A DNA stretch of 64,000 nt from JAJFFW01 sp965263375 (GCA_965263375.1 OZ253669.1:1364001-1428000); one strand, 5' to 3'. Shown: positions 42,189-51,485, counted from the first letter of the stretch. Numbers and translations are program-made. The notes: generated by a model not told the origin, from the letters alone.

Positions 42189-44527
42189 TAAGCAAAGTAC
42201 CCCACTGTTGCGCCGATCAAAAGATAAACGCGCCCAAGGGAGGAGGAGAGGTATTCCTCTAGCTCCTCGTCTGCTGTTTCGGAGGTGGTTGCGTCTTCTA
42301 ATAACCGCTCGAAGCCTTGCAAGAACTCGTGGATGCTTTTCTCAAAATTCTTGTCCCGCCCAGATTCCATCCTTATGCGTCGCTTGACGTCCGCCTCATT
42401 GAGGCGCAAGAGACGGTTTGCAAAGACGTTTCTGTCGCCACGTTCAAAACGCTCTAATAGCGCACGCGGCGGATCGCCATAAAGGCGCGTTTCTAAGGAC
42501 ATCGTAAAGTCTTGCAGGTTTGAGATGATGTTCATCGCAAAAGCGGCGCTTTGCCCTGGGGGCGGACCTTTTTGCAAATCGAGTGGAGCGGCCTCGTCTG
42601 TGGCGCTCAAAATTTCGCGCCAGCTTACGTCATCTTTCGGGCCCCTTTTGGGGGGCTCATTTGTATTACCGCCAAAGGGTTGTCCCTTATCTAGCTTTGC
42701 TTGTTTGTTTTGCAATGCTGGGGCTTCGGCTGAGCGATCTGTGGGATGATTACGAGCCTGTTTTTCAGCGGAAAAATTCGGTCGAGGTGTTTTTTGCTCT
42801 TCGTTTGGGCGCTCCGGCTTAGGCGTTTTTTTATTATAATCAACGCGAATTCTGCTCGAAAATGGCGTCACATTTGGCGGCGGCGCATCTTCCTGGTTTG
42901 TTGATGGTGTGGGGTGTGAGCGCGCCGTGGGCTCGCTTTGCATAGTTTGTTGGCTTGCTTCCGCGGCGGCTTGTTCTTGTAATTGAGATTCTGCAAGTTT
43001 GCTCAAGCGATCTGTTTGCGCAGCAATGGCGTTTGCAAGACGGTCAGCGCGTTTACGTTGCTCGTTGATAAGGGCTTCTAGGCGCGCATTTTCCGCCTCA
43101 AGAGCGCGTCGCGCCTCTGTCAGAGCTTGACTGCGCGCTTCGATTTGGGCGGCCGTTTCTTGGGCTTGCTGGGCTGCCTCTTCAGCGGCTTTTTTGGTGT
43201 CTTCGTTTGACTTTACGATATCGCTGGAAACCTTTGCTGCTGCTTGTGCGGTTTGGCTAGCCGATTGTGAAAGGGCCTTTGCTGATTCATTGGCGCTCGC
43301 TGCTTGGTCGGCCGCCTGATTTATTGCGGCTTTGGCCAGATCATTAACATCGCCAAGGGCCTTTGATGTTTCCTCAACAATCCGTTCTGCGTCCTTGGAT
43401 GCGTTTTGAATTGTGTCGTCAGCGACTTGTTTAATCGCATCAGCGACAGTTTTCGTGGAAGATTGTAGAGCCTTCGCGTTTTCTTCAACGCTCGCCGCCA
43501 CCGCTTCAGCTGTTTTTGCTGCAGCATCGCCAGCAACACGGGTCTTTTCACTGCTTTCCTCAAAGGTCACCGCCGCGCCGCGCATGTGGCTGTCTGCTTC
43601 GTCAATGGCGGTTCGCAGCGCTTCAAAACTCGAAAGCGCTTTCGCCGCAGCGGCCTCTAAATGAGCAATTCTTTCTTCAAATCTACTCTCAGAAGTTTCT
43701 GATAAATTACTGGCTTGATTGAGTGATTCTATGCTGGTTTGAGCACGTTCCGCAATTGCCGCCGCAAAGGCGTCCGCTTCAATATTTAGACTTTCTGTCA
43801 AATCTATTAAGCGCGAACGCTCGGTCGCGACTTTATCGATGACGCCGCTTGTGCGGGTCTGAATGGCATCACCCGCCGTTTCAATGACTTCGACATGTTG
43901 GCGGATCATCGATTCAACGCCGGCTAATCGTTGAAGCGCCCCATCGATGCCTGTGTTAAGGGCATCAAGCTGGCTGCGCACCGCAGCGCCCACGCTATTG
44001 GCGCTGTCCGCCGCATTTTGCGCCGGGTTTAAAAATTGCTGTGCGGCGCTGGCGATAGACTCAGCCGCATAGAGCATCTTGTATGCGTGGGATAGGAAAT
44101 ATCCGCATAATGAGAGCAATATTGGCGTCAGAAATGCGAATACGACAACCCCAGGATCCAGCATCCCCCGAAGGGTCGTCAGCCAGCCAGCGGAAACACC
44201 ATAGATGCTAATATGGCTCCAATAAGCGCCGACCGGCCAGCCCGCCACGAGGGCGAAGAAAATCATGATGGAAAAAAGCCGACTTGCTTGCCAGACTTGG
44301 CGGCTCAAAGCATTCCAATTACGATCACCAGCGCCAAGGGGAATAGCGACCATGGGCTGATCACGATCAACTGGGGCGGTATCATCTTTGGCGGCATTGC
44401 TGGAGGCGGGCGCGGGGGGGTGGTCCTCCGCATCAGCTTCAATGATGCCTTGAAACTTCATACGACTGGCTGATTGTGTGGCGACGGGCGTGCGCGCGAC
44501 AGTTTGCGTATCATTACGGTCAGTCAT
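42188..44527 (-). CDS. large two-helix coiled-coil membrane protein, possibly TipN-like
   Basis: Protein of 779 residues. An N-terminal acidic cytoplasmic tail is followed by two membrane helices (about 84-103 and 124-146), then a long alanine/glutamate/glutamine-rich coiled coil (about 155-520; many EESSEKTR, AAKVSSDI, QAQETAAQIEAR heptads), a proline/charged linker and a C-terminal region (about 635-779; ending GRVYLLIGATVGYFA). The topology, two helices then a very long cytoplasmic coiled coil, is that of the polarity protein TipN of Caulobacterales. I see no sequence motif specific enough to prove homology. Upstream of it is a tandem 17-bp repeat. Confidence 0.6.
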   Translation of the reverse strand: MTDRNDTQTVARTPVATQSASRMKFQGIIEADAEDHPPAPASSNAAKDDTAPVDRDQPMVAIPLGAGDRNWNALSRQVWQASRLFSIMIFFALVAGWPVGAYWSHISIYGVSAGWLTTLRGMLDPGVVVFAFLTPILLSLCGYFLSHAYKMLYAAESIASAAQQFLNPAQNAADSANSVGAAVRSQLDALNTGIDGALQRLAGVESMIRQHVEVIETAGDAIQTRTSGVIDKVATERSRLIDLTESLNIEADAFAAAIAERAQTSIESLNQASNLSETSESRFEERIAHLEAAAAKALSSFEALRTAIDEADSHMRGAAVTFEESSEKTRVAGDAAAKTAEAVAASVEENAKALQSSTKTVADAIKQVADDTIQNASKDAERIVEETSKALGDVNDLAKAAINQAADQAASANESAKALSQSASQTAQAAAKVSSDIVKSNEDTKKAAEEAAQQAQETAAQIEARSQALTEARRALEAENARLEALINEQRKRADRLANAIAAQTDRLSKLAESQLQEQAAAEASQQTMQSEPTARSHPTPSTNQEDAPPPNVTPFSSRIRVDYNKKTPKPERPNEEQKTPRPNFSAEKQARNHPTDRSAEAPALQNKQAKLDKGQPFGGNTNEPPKRGPKDDVSWREILSATDEAAPLDLQKGPPPGQSAAFAMNIISNLQDFTMSLETRLYGDPPRALLERFERGDRNVFANRLLRLNEADVKRRIRMESGRDKNFEKSIHEFLQGFERLLEDATTSETADEELEEYLSSSLGRVYLLIGATVGYFA

Positions 44528-44573
44528 GAGATCTGTTATTTATCCCTTTGCCGTCTTGTGGCCTTCGTCTCAT

Positions 44574-44607
44574 TGTTTATGCAAAGCGTATGTTTATACA
44601 AAGCGTA
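44574..44607. repeat. tandem 17-bp direct repeat upstream of the coiled-coil protein gene
   Basis: Two adjacent copies of TGTTTAT-G/A-CAAAGCGTA (44574-44590 and 44591-44607) differ at one base. They lie about 47 bases upstream of the minus-strand start codon at 44527, in a promoter-proximal position, so they may be a regulator binding site. Confidence 0.55.
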
Positions 44608-44822
44608 TTAGTGGGCCGCTTTTTAGACGGCATAGCGAAAATGATTGCGCTGTTATCAGTCCCCCCCACAGGAAGGCTCTGACACAACCAAATGAGTAAA
44701 GGGAGATTCTAACCGCTTTTTCCAACAGAAATAAGAGGTTGGGCATCTTATTTTTATTTTAGTTTGGTGATGCCGGCGCACAAGACCTTATCCGCCTTAC
44801 ATCCCCAGTAGTTTTGCAGCAA

Positions 44823-46061
44823 TTAAGCCGCAAAGCGGCCTCGGCGCATGGCGATAGCGCGCCGACGTAAATAGTGATTTGTCAGCGGTCTTGCGCTTAG
44901 GCGCGCGATAAAGACGCCTAAAGTTACGGCCACAGCGCCGACGGTTAGAACGCCATCTTGATTCGTCAGTGCAGGATTGGCCAACAAAATGATGAAAAAA
45001 AGAGCACTTGCCGCCCCTGGGGCGCCGCCGAACCAAGCAAGAAAGACCTGACTTTCTTTTGCGATATTTTTCGTTTGTAAGATTGAAAGCCGCATGCCAG
45101 CGCGCAAGATTGTCACCGCGCATAAAGCGAAAAAGATCGTCAAGAAATCCGCTTCCAGCAGACGCGGGGCGAATAAACAGCCAAAAGAAAAATAAACAAT
45201 CGGACCGATCGCATTTTCATAGATCCGCCGCATGACGAAGCGCTTTCGTTCTTCAATGCGTGTTTCTTCCCCCCAAATAAGACCAACGCCAAGAGCAGTG
45301 ATAATCGGATCAGCGCCAAGCGGCTGCGCCAGAATAAACCCAGCTGCAGCTGTAAGGCTGGCGGCTTTATCATCGATAAGGCGCGTCCAAAGGACGGCGC
45401 GGCCCCGTAAGCGATTGCCTAATTTTGCAACAAGAAGTCCCGCGACGCCGCCAAAAGCGAACCCTTTTAAGACGGCAAAACTCGTCTCCATTAAGGGGCC
45501 GGTGGCGGGTTCTCCAACAGCGGCTGCGGAGGCGTTGGAAGCGAGCAAAATAGCGATCGGCGCGCCAAGGGCTAAAATCGCGGCGCTCTCCATGCGCACC
45601 GCGGCTTTTATGTCTTTTGGCGCAGGTGCGTTGGTGACGGCGCGTCGGTCAAAGGCCGCGCCGTTTAACACAAGCGCGCCAGCAAGCAGAAGCGCAGAAG
45701 CAACGTCCAATTGTGGTAACAAAATATAGGCGGCCAAGGCGCAGGTCAGTAAAAACAACGGCGCGCCGCCAAGGGTTAGACGTAAAGCAGCTGGAAAGGC
45801 GGAAAGACGACTAATGCGGAATTGAGCGGCGCAAACAAAAGTGAGCGCCGCAAGGCCCATTTCAGCTGCACCCGCAATTAAAGTAAGATCCGCAAAGGGA
45901 AGATTAAAACTGCGATAGGTTAACGAGGCCGTCGCGCCAACGATAAGCACAATCGCAGGCGCACTCGCCGCGCGCCGCCCAAAAGCGGTTGCGGAAAGTC
46001 CTAATAAGCCAAATACGCAAAGAACGGCCAACAAAAAAGCTGTCATCTTGATCAACGTCAC
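44823..46061 (-). CDS. cation/proton antiporter (CPA2 family)
   Basis: Membrane transporter of 412 residues with 11-13 hydrophobic segments throughout, of the monovalent cation:proton antiporter-2/sodium-hydrogen exchanger type. Conserved features by eye are the PAIVLIVGATA and ALGAPIAILLAS helices and the C-terminal glycine/alanine-rich helices. It lacks the C-terminal TrkA or KefB-type regulatory domain, and the canonical acidic 'ND' motif in the middle of the membrane part cannot be placed with certainty. Likely exchanges Na+ or K+ for H+. The start at 46061 is GTG; an ATG at 46046 is an alternative. Confidence 0.75.
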   Translation of the reverse strand: MTLIKMTAFLLAVLCVFGLLGLSATAFGRRAASAPAIVLIVGATASLTYRSFNLPFADLTLIAGAAEMGLAALTFVCAAQFRISRLSAFPAALRLTLGGAPLFLLTCALAAYILLPQLDVASALLLAGALVLNGAAFDRRAVTNAPAPKDIKAAVRMESAAILALGAPIAILLASNASAAAVGEPATGPLMETSFAVLKGFAFGGVAGLLVAKLGNRLRGRAVLWTRLIDDKAASLTAAAGFILAQPLGADPIITALGVGLIWGEETRIEERKRFVMRRIYENAIGPIVYFSFGCLFAPRLLEADFLTIFFALCAVTILRAGMRLSILQTKNIAKESQVFLAWFGGAPGAASALFFIILLANPALTNQDGVLTVGAVAVTLGVFIARLSARPLTNHYLRRRAIAMRRGRFAA

Positions 46062-46499
46062 AATACCGGCGGCGTATAAGATCTAGATCCTAAAGCCGCA
46101 TAATTACACCAAACTGGCGCTGCTAAAAAAAGCGCATAAGCGCCTAGTCAGTGCAGCAAACCGCCGAAGGCGAACGGGTGATATGGTTCGTACTTGGAAT
46201 CAACTCCGACAAACATTGAGTGATCCGCTTTAAAATGCAAATTGTAATTCAAAATCACCAGTATTTTGCTGAGGCTCATGCGAATTCACTGCGAATCAGG
46301 GCGTTAAATTCGTTGCGGATTATTTTTCCGCAACATTTGTGAAACAATACGGATTGACTGCGGATTGAACTGTCAGTTTCGTTGATGTTCTTAATTTTGG
46401 TAATTCTCATTCCGCCCTCTAACTTTTCCCTCAATCCTGGGGATTTTTTTCCGCGTGCGTTTTGTCTCGTTTAACTTTGCGAAAAACCATGAGGTCGTG
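46062..46499. promoter_or_regulatory. AT-rich intergenic region with hairpin and repeated GCGGATT motifs
   Basis: 438 bases without a plausible gene. It holds a perfect hairpin GTTGCGGA-TTATTTT-TCCGCAAC (46312-46334) and, 16 bases later, a direct repeat CGGATTGACTG / CGGATTGAACTG (46350-46372). The spacing and repetition suggest an operator array or a structured leader controlling the divergent antiporter and holin genes. AATTCTCATT and similar AT patches may hold promoters, but no pair of -35/-10 boxes stands out. Confidence 0.4.
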
Positions 46500-47090
46500 A
46501 TGTCGGACAAAAGACGAACTAGTGAAAAAAAATTACGGCGCGGTCGCATCAGACGCGTCATTGCTAACACGGCGCCAGGGCTTGCAAGCGCCCTTGGCGG
46601 GCCGTTTGCCGCCGTCGCCATTGGGGCCGTTTCTAAGGCCCTGTTTGGACGCGAAGGGGTAGGTGACGACGAGCTTGAAGCCGCCCTTTTAGGCGCTCGC
46701 CCGGATCAATTATTGGCGCTGAAAAAAGCCGACCATGATTTTAAAATTGCACTACGTGCAGCGGCGAACGATGAAGCGCGAATCAGTGCGCAGGACCGGG
46801 CTAATGCGCGCGCGCGCCAACAAGCAATGGGGGATCGAACCCCCGCGATTTTAGGCGGGATTATCATCGCTGGTTTTTTTGTGGTTTTGGCCGCCATGGT
46901 CACCCGCCGTTTGCCCCCGGGTGCGGAGACAGAATTTTCAATTATGCTGGGCGCATTGGCCACCATGACGGCGGCGGTGGTAAATTATTTTTTCGGCTCT
47001 TCTGCTGGCTCCAAAGTGAAAACCGAATTGCTTGGCGGCGCACATGTTGGTGGTATTCAGGGGAGTAGACAGGTTAAGCCAAATTCTTAA
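46500..47090 (+). CDS. three-transmembrane 'gene transfer agent holin' family protein
   Basis: Protein of 196 residues resembling the family named holin of 3TMs, for gene-transfer release (GTA_holin_3TM). It starts at the ATG at 46500 (GAGG five bases before). After a basic tail comes the LASALGGPFAAVAIGAVSKALFG segment, a central charged helix with KKADHDFKIAL and two later membrane helices (ILGGIIIAGFFVVLAAMV and FSIMLGALATMTAAVVNYFFG). Such genes may release GTA particles by lysis. Here no capsid, tail or lysin gene is adjacent; the next gene is thiO. Confidence 0.75.
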   Translation: MSDKRRTSEKKLRRGRIRRVIANTAPGLASALGGPFAAVAIGAVSKALFGREGVGDDELEAALLGARPDQLLALKKADHDFKIALRAAANDEARISAQDRANARARQQAMGDRTPAILGGIIIAGFFVVLAAMVTRRLPPGAETEFSIMLGALATMTAAVVNYFFGSSAGSKVKTELLGGAHVGGIQGSRQVKPNS

Positions 47091-47251
47091 GGGCCAAGAG
47101 CAAAAGGACCAAAAGCGAAAGGGTCAGTCTTTCCCCTATTAAACTCAGAAAGCTTTTTTATGAGCCGCCGAATTGGCGCCGGGGCCTCGTCTGTGCAATA
47201 GGTCTTGTCTGTTTTATGGGCGCGTGTTCGCGCGCAGCGTTTATTGAGAAG

Positions 47252-48433
47252 ATGAGTAGACCAACAAGCGATATCATTATTATTGGCGGCGGCGTTATAG
47301 GTCTTTCGCTTGGTGTTAAGCTTCGTCAGATGGGGGCGGATGTCACGTTATTTGACGGCGATGCGCCGCCGGCGAGCCTTGCGGCGGCGGGAATGCTTGC
47401 GCCGTCCTTTGAAGGCGACGGGCCCCTTGCACGGCCGCTCCATAAGTTTTCTGAAGAAAGCCTTGCCCTTTGGCGCAATTTCGCCCCCATGCTTGAAGAG
47501 TTGAGCGGCGTGAACGTTGATTATCAAGCGAACGGCATTTTGGGCGTCGCGGCGACCGAAAAAGATATGCAAATCCTCCGCCAGGATTTTGAGCGTTTAA
47601 CCGCTTGGGGCGGCCATCATGGGGCAAGCGACGTTGAATGGCTTTCTGGCGATGAGGTGAGAAAGTTAGAGCCCGCGCTTTCCACTGATATTTCTGCGGG
47701 GCTTTTTGCCCCCAATGAAGGACAAGTTGATCCGCCTTTGGTCTTTAAAGCGCTGCGCCATGCTTTCAGCGCCATTGGCGGGCGATTTTTGGAACAATCG
47801 GTTCGTGAGATTAATGTGGATAATCATGGCCGGGCCGATGGTGTTGTTTTGGACGAGGGCGATGTTTTCCGCGCGGCCTCCATCGTGGTCGCCGCTGGGG
47901 TCTTTGCGTCAACGCTTCAAATCCAAAAAGAAGGAGGCAAGGGCAACCCGCCCCTAATTTTTCCAATAAAAGGAGAGGCGATTGCATTTGCGGATGCTGG
48001 CCCTGTCCTAAACAGGGTGGTAAGGGCGCGCGGCGCTTATATGTGTCCTAAATCAAATGGGCGGCTTGTGGTTGGCGCCACGGAAATTGCCCACGATACA
48101 GATGCAACGCCCACGGATGAAGGGGTCGCTTCTTTAAAAGAGGCCGCGATACGTGCGGCGCCGCAATTGGCGAACGAGGGCGAGGTTTCGCGCTGGGCGG
48201 GTCTGCGTCCCGCGACGGCGGACTATGCGCCGGTTTTGGGCGAAGACGGTGACCATCAAAAACTTTATTATGCGCTCGGCCATTATCGCAACGGTATCTT
48301 GTTGGCGCCGCAAACAGCAGCGGTCATGGCGGATCTCATTTTGGAAGGTCGCGCGGCCCCTGCGCTTTCTTGTTTTTCGCCTATGCGCGTTTATGGGGAC
48401 GCGCCCACAGCTGCAGGAAAACGTTTCTTTTAA
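47252..48433 (+). CDS. thiO: glycine oxidase ThiO-type FAD oxidoreductase
   Basis: FAD-dependent amine oxidase of 393 residues. The start at 47252 gives MSRPTSDIIIIGGGVIGLSL, with the Rossmann FAD site GGGVIGLSLGVKLRQMG. Central and C-terminal motifs are RPLHKFSEESLALW, PIKGEAIAF, LVVGATEIAHDTDATPT, WAGLRPATADYAPVLG and YALGHYRNGILLAPQTA. The enzyme makes dehydroglycine for the thiazole part of thiamine. A reading of the same frame back to 47216 adds a short leader with no homology. No other thi gene is adjacent. Confidence 0.88.
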   Translation: MSRPTSDIIIIGGGVIGLSLGVKLRQMGADVTLFDGDAPPASLAAAGMLAPSFEGDGPLARPLHKFSEESLALWRNFAPMLEELSGVNVDYQANGILGVAATEKDMQILRQDFERLTAWGGHHGASDVEWLSGDEVRKLEPALSTDISAGLFAPNEGQVDPPLVFKALRHAFSAIGGRFLEQSVREINVDNHGRADGVVLDEGDVFRAASIVVAAGVFASTLQIQKEGGKGNPPLIFPIKGEAIAFADAGPVLNRVVRARGAYMCPKSNGRLVVGATEIAHDTDATPTDEGVASLKEAAIRAAPQLANEGEVSRWAGLRPATADYAPVLGEDGDHQKLYYALGHYRNGILLAPQTAAVMADLILEGRAAPALSCFSPMRVYGDAPTAAGKRFF

Positions 48434-48487
48434 GCGGGCGCTAGGCGAGACTAAGGGCAATCAACCACCATAAAGAGGAAGCCCGTC

Positions 48488-49303
48488 ATGACAACGTCAA
48501 AACAAAACGCGCCAATAGATTATAACGGCAAAGTGGTTGCTATTACCGGCGGCGCGCGGGGCATCGGCTTTGCGATGGCGGAAGCGTTTGCGAAAGAGGG
48601 CGCCAAGATCGCTATTGGTGATCTTGAAGGCGCTGAACAAGCGGGCGAGGCGGTTGGTGGTTTCGGCATGCGCGTTGATGTGACGAAAGAAGCCGATATC
48701 GCCGCCTTTATTGAGGAGACGGAAAAGCGCCTCGGTTCCGTTGATGTTTATGTTTCAAACGCCGGTATCTTGCGGATGGATGCACCGGGCTGGGATGCGG
48801 GCAGCGCTTCAGATGCGGACTGGATGTTGTCGTTTGATGTGAATGTGATGGGCGCCGTGCGCGCTGCGCGCTTGCTTACCCCCAAAATGCGCGAGCGCGG
48901 GCAAGGCGTATTTGTGATTGTTGCTTCCGCCGCAGGTCTTTTAACGTTGATAGGCGGCGCGCCTTATAGTGCATCAAAACACGCTGCAGTCGCATTTGCG
49001 GAAAGCTTGGCGATCACCCATGGCGATGATGGCATGCAAGTCGTGTGCGTTTGCCCACAAGCAGTGCAAACGAATATGCTTGGCGACCCTGAGGGGAACC
49101 CCGCCGCTCTTGATGGCGTCGTTGCGGCAAGCGATGTTGCCGCTGAAACGCTAAAAGCCATTGCGGAAAAACGGTTCTTTGCGTTGCCTCACGAACAAGT
49201 AAGCGAGTATGAAGTGCAACGCGCTTCAAGTCGCGACCGCTGGCTCGGCGGTATGCGGCGGGTAAGGCGTCTACTGATTAATGAAGATGGCTCGGTGGGG
49301 TGA
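48488..49303 (+). CDS. classical short-chain dehydrogenase
   Basis: SDR oxidoreductase of 271 residues with all the standard motifs: TGGARGIGFAMAEAF (NAD(P) site), NAG at about residue 95, catalytic Ser in VASAAGLLTLIGG and YSASK. The C-terminal tail beyond the core (about 230-271) is Arg-rich. Substrate not predictable. Starts 55 bases after thiO with GAGGAAG before the ATG and may be in the same transcript. Confidence 0.9.
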   Translation: MTTSKQNAPIDYNGKVVAITGGARGIGFAMAEAFAKEGAKIAIGDLEGAEQAGEAVGGFGMRVDVTKEADIAAFIEETEKRLGSVDVYVSNAGILRMDAPGWDAGSASDADWMLSFDVNVMGAVRAARLLTPKMRERGQGVFVIVASAAGLLTLIGGAPYSASKHAAVAFAESLAITHGDDGMQVVCVCPQAVQTNMLGDPEGNPAALDGVVAASDVAAETLKAIAEKRFFALPHEQVSEYEVQRASSRDRWLGGMRRVRRLLINEDGSVG

Positions 49304-49557
49304 GTTTGAATATAACTGTCAGTATTAAAATGAAGTTAGATTCCTTGGGCCCAAGATCAAGCCGTGAGGAGACGCTGAGAGGTGATAAAGCTTTGCGCCA
49401 CACTCTGATTCCCAACGGCTTGACCGTGGGGCTTGTAGGTTACTAATTTAAATAAAGATCGAATTTTTAGCGGTACGAATGTTCTCCACCCTTAAAGATC
49501 AGCATATTGATCCTTTAAGGATGTAGGTGAAATTATTTTGCAGCAAAGAACTTGCGC
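49304..49557. other. intergenic region with a spaced inverted repeat
   Basis: No convincing gene. The repeat TCAAGCCGT (49357-49365) and ACGGCTTGA (49415-49423) can pair, and the intervening 49 bases could form more stems. A 38-codon ORF (49330-49446) spans it but has no ribosome binding site. It may be a structured RNA or a regulatory site downstream of the SDR gene. Confidence 0.3.
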
Positions 49558-50301
49558 CTAAAAAAGCGTCGCTTTAACACCTGGCGGCAAGCCCTTGCGG
49601 GCTTCATTCGGCGCGAACGCCTCATTCACGGCAGCGCCGAGCGCGTCGATAGCGTCTCGCCAAAATGCTTCCGCATCATCATAGGCGCGCCGTTCATGCA
49701 GGAAGATGCTCGCACGCATGCCGCCGGCCAGCGCATCGACAAAATCGTCAATATCTTCACTGCGCAGATTGCCAAACACCGAATGGCCGAGAATATTGCG
49801 CCAGCGAAAATCGTCAATCGTGGTCGCGCTGACGATTTTTAAGAACTTACGGCCCTCAAGGCTGATGGATGCGCTGACGCCAGCGTCGTGAAAATCTTCA
49901 GCAGTTTTAAGGCTGGAGCCAGCACCGTTTACGCCGGTTTGTTCCATCCGCTCTCGCATCATTTCAAAAAGCGCGGCGCCGATGGCGAGGGCGGCGTCTT
50001 CTAAAACCACATGGCTTGAAGAAAGCTGTGTTGCGCGAAAGGACATTTCAATCTGCAGATCCGCAGCCTCGCAAAAAGCGTTGAGGAATTCAGGAAAGTC
50101 CGAAACGTCAATGCTATCGGCCACCGTAAAGGACGCTTTTGCACCGCCCCCTTGGCCGCGCCACAGGCTGATAATGGTCTCGCTTTCCGCCGTTAGTCGC
50201 TCAACTCTCGCCGCGCCGCCATCATCAAGGGTGATGCTCAGTTTGCCGATGGGTTTTCCTTCGCCCTTGCTGGCGGGAATATTTTCTTGCGGCGCCGTCA
50301 T
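49558..50301 (-). CDS. IGP-dehydratase-like (HisB-like) paralogue
   Basis: Protein of 247 residues whose two halves look like the repeated fold of imidazoleglycerol-phosphate dehydratase: DFPEFLNAFCEAADLQIEM aligns with the 'GFLDHML...' start and SSSHVVLEDAALAIGAAL with the 'DDHHTVEDVGIALGQAL' motif; later LHERRAYDDAEAFWRDAIDAL aligns with the 'ENAHHIAEACFKAFARAL' motif. The metal histidines are largely lost: only H97, E101 and E211 remain at the expected places. It is thus not a normal HisB. The start overlaps the previous gene stop by four bases, and it is the last gene of a three-gene unit with a HisD-like and a HAD-HisB-like protein. Confidence 0.7.
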   Translation of the reverse strand: MTAPQENIPASKGEGKPIGKLSITLDDGGAARVERLTAESETIISLWRGQGGGAKASFTVADSIDVSDFPEFLNAFCEAADLQIEMSFRATQLSSSHVVLEDAALAIGAALFEMMRERMEQTGVNGAGSSLKTAEDFHDAGVSASISLEGRKFLKIVSATTIDDFRWRNILGHSVFGNLRSEDIDDFVDALAGGMRASIFLHERRAYDDAEAFWRDAIDALGAAVNEAFAPNEARKGLPPGVKATLF

Positions 50302-51482
50302 GCAGCCCTCCGTAAACGTGAAAGGCATATGCCAATGGCGCGGTAAACCCCTTCCCATGAGTGGTGGGGGTCTTCAAAAGTACAAAGCCGCACAGTGATA
50401 TGAGCGCCAAGGCCTTCGGCGATCCCTTGCAAAAGGTCGATCAGTTCCTGGCCGCTGCGCACTTGTTCGGCTCGCATTTTTAAAATCGCCTCGCGGTTCA
50501 AACTGTGGTGGGTGTCAAAATCAACGCCTGGGGCTTTTGTAAAGTCGATTAAAGTCTCCGCCGCGCCGTCGTCAATCATGCCAAGGGTGGCGGCGCTTGC
50601 CGGTTCAAAGTCAAAGCTTTTTAAAGCTGCGCCAAGACTTTTGCCAAGCGCCAGCCAATCGCCATTGCGCCAGCGCAGGGATATGCCCGTCCCGAGGCGC
50701 CACGCGATATGCTCCACCATATGGCTGACAAAGTCATTGGGCGTATCAATGCTTTTGTTCATTGGGGCGCGGTCGAAAAACTGAACGCTATTTTCTGCGA
50801 AGCGATCATAAACGATATCTGCCAGACTGCTATCAACAAGATCATTAAAAGCGGCTGGGCCCGTGGCGACCGCAATCGCATAACTAAGCTGCGCGGCTTT
50901 GCCTGCTTGAAGACCGGTGAGCGAGTCTTCGATAAAAGCGCATATCGATGGATTGAGTCCCAAGCCCTTCGCCGCGTTTTGATAGATATCCGGCGCCGGT
51001 TTCGGCGATACATGGTCCCCAGCGATGCCGCAAATAACTTCAAACCGATCCGCCAGCCCCGCTTTTTTTAGCATCTCGATAAGGATCGGCTCATCATTGC
51101 TTGACGCGACGGCGCATTTTAGCCCAGCGGCATGACAGGCGTTTAAGACATTCACGGCCCCGGCAATGGTCTCAAACACCGTATCAGCGCGGCGTGCATT
51201 ATAATCATCAATCAACGCATCAAGTTGATCATCGGAAATTTCGTAAGGAGCGTCTTTAACCAGCTCCGCCCAGAAACTTTCCGGCTCAAGCGCGAAATGC
51301 TTAAGGATCGAGCTACGTTTAAGCCATGCGCCGTCATTGATAACATTTTGCGCTGCGCTGACGCATAGATCATGGTCGGCGCTGACACTGTCGATAAGAA
51401 CGCCGTCAACGTCGAAGATCATACCTTCGATTTCCTGTGGCAGTTCGATCAGCCCGCCGATATCGCGCATAGCTTTCGTCAT
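50298..51482 (-). CDS. HAD phosphatase fused to an IGP-dehydratase-like domain
   Basis: A 394-residue fusion. Residues 15-215 are a HAD phosphatase of the beta-phosphoglucomutase-like group: motif I D24-V-D26-G, motif II ASSND (126-130), motif III K161 (SPKPAPD), motif IV E185-D186 (FIEDSLTG). Residues 245-394 resemble half of an IGP dehydratase: FVSHMVEHIAWRLG (H254, H258) and DPHHSWEGVYRAIG (H373, H374, E377), which keeps the second metal motif, while the first 'DDHHTVED' motif is deleted (GDWLALGKSLG). E. coli HisB is also HAD plus IGPD but with another HAD type. ATGA overlap with the next gene; starts four bases after the HisD-like stop. Confidence 0.75.
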   Translation of the reverse strand: MTKAMRDIGGLIELPQEIEGMIFDVDGVLIDSVSADHDLCVSAAQNVINDGAWLKRSSILKHFALEPESFWAELVKDAPYEISDDQLDALIDDYNARRADTVFETIAGAVNVLNACHAAGLKCAVASSNDEPILIEMLKKAGLADRFEVICGIAGDHVSPKPAPDIYQNAAKGLGLNPSICAFIEDSLTGLQAGKAAQLSYAIAVATGPAAFNDLVDSSLADIVYDRFAENSVQFFDRAPMNKSIDTPNDFVSHMVEHIAWRLGTGISLRWRNGDWLALGKSLGAALKSFDFEPASAATLGMIDDGAAETLIDFTKAPGVDFDTHHSLNREAILKMRAEQVRSGQELIDLLQGIAEGLGAHITVRLCTFEDPHHSWEGVYRAIGICLSRLRRAA

Positions 51483-51485
51483 CGT

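Noticed and set aside
47091..47251. Open frame upstream of thiO as a separate lipoprotein gene
   Set aside because: It encodes a hydrophobic stretch (GLVCAIGLVCFMGACSR), but it has no start or ribosome binding site and flows into the thiO frame by chance.
49330..49446. 38-codon ORF between SDR and HisB-like gene
   Set aside because: No ribosome binding site and no recognisable protein; the inverted repeat within it is a better explanation.
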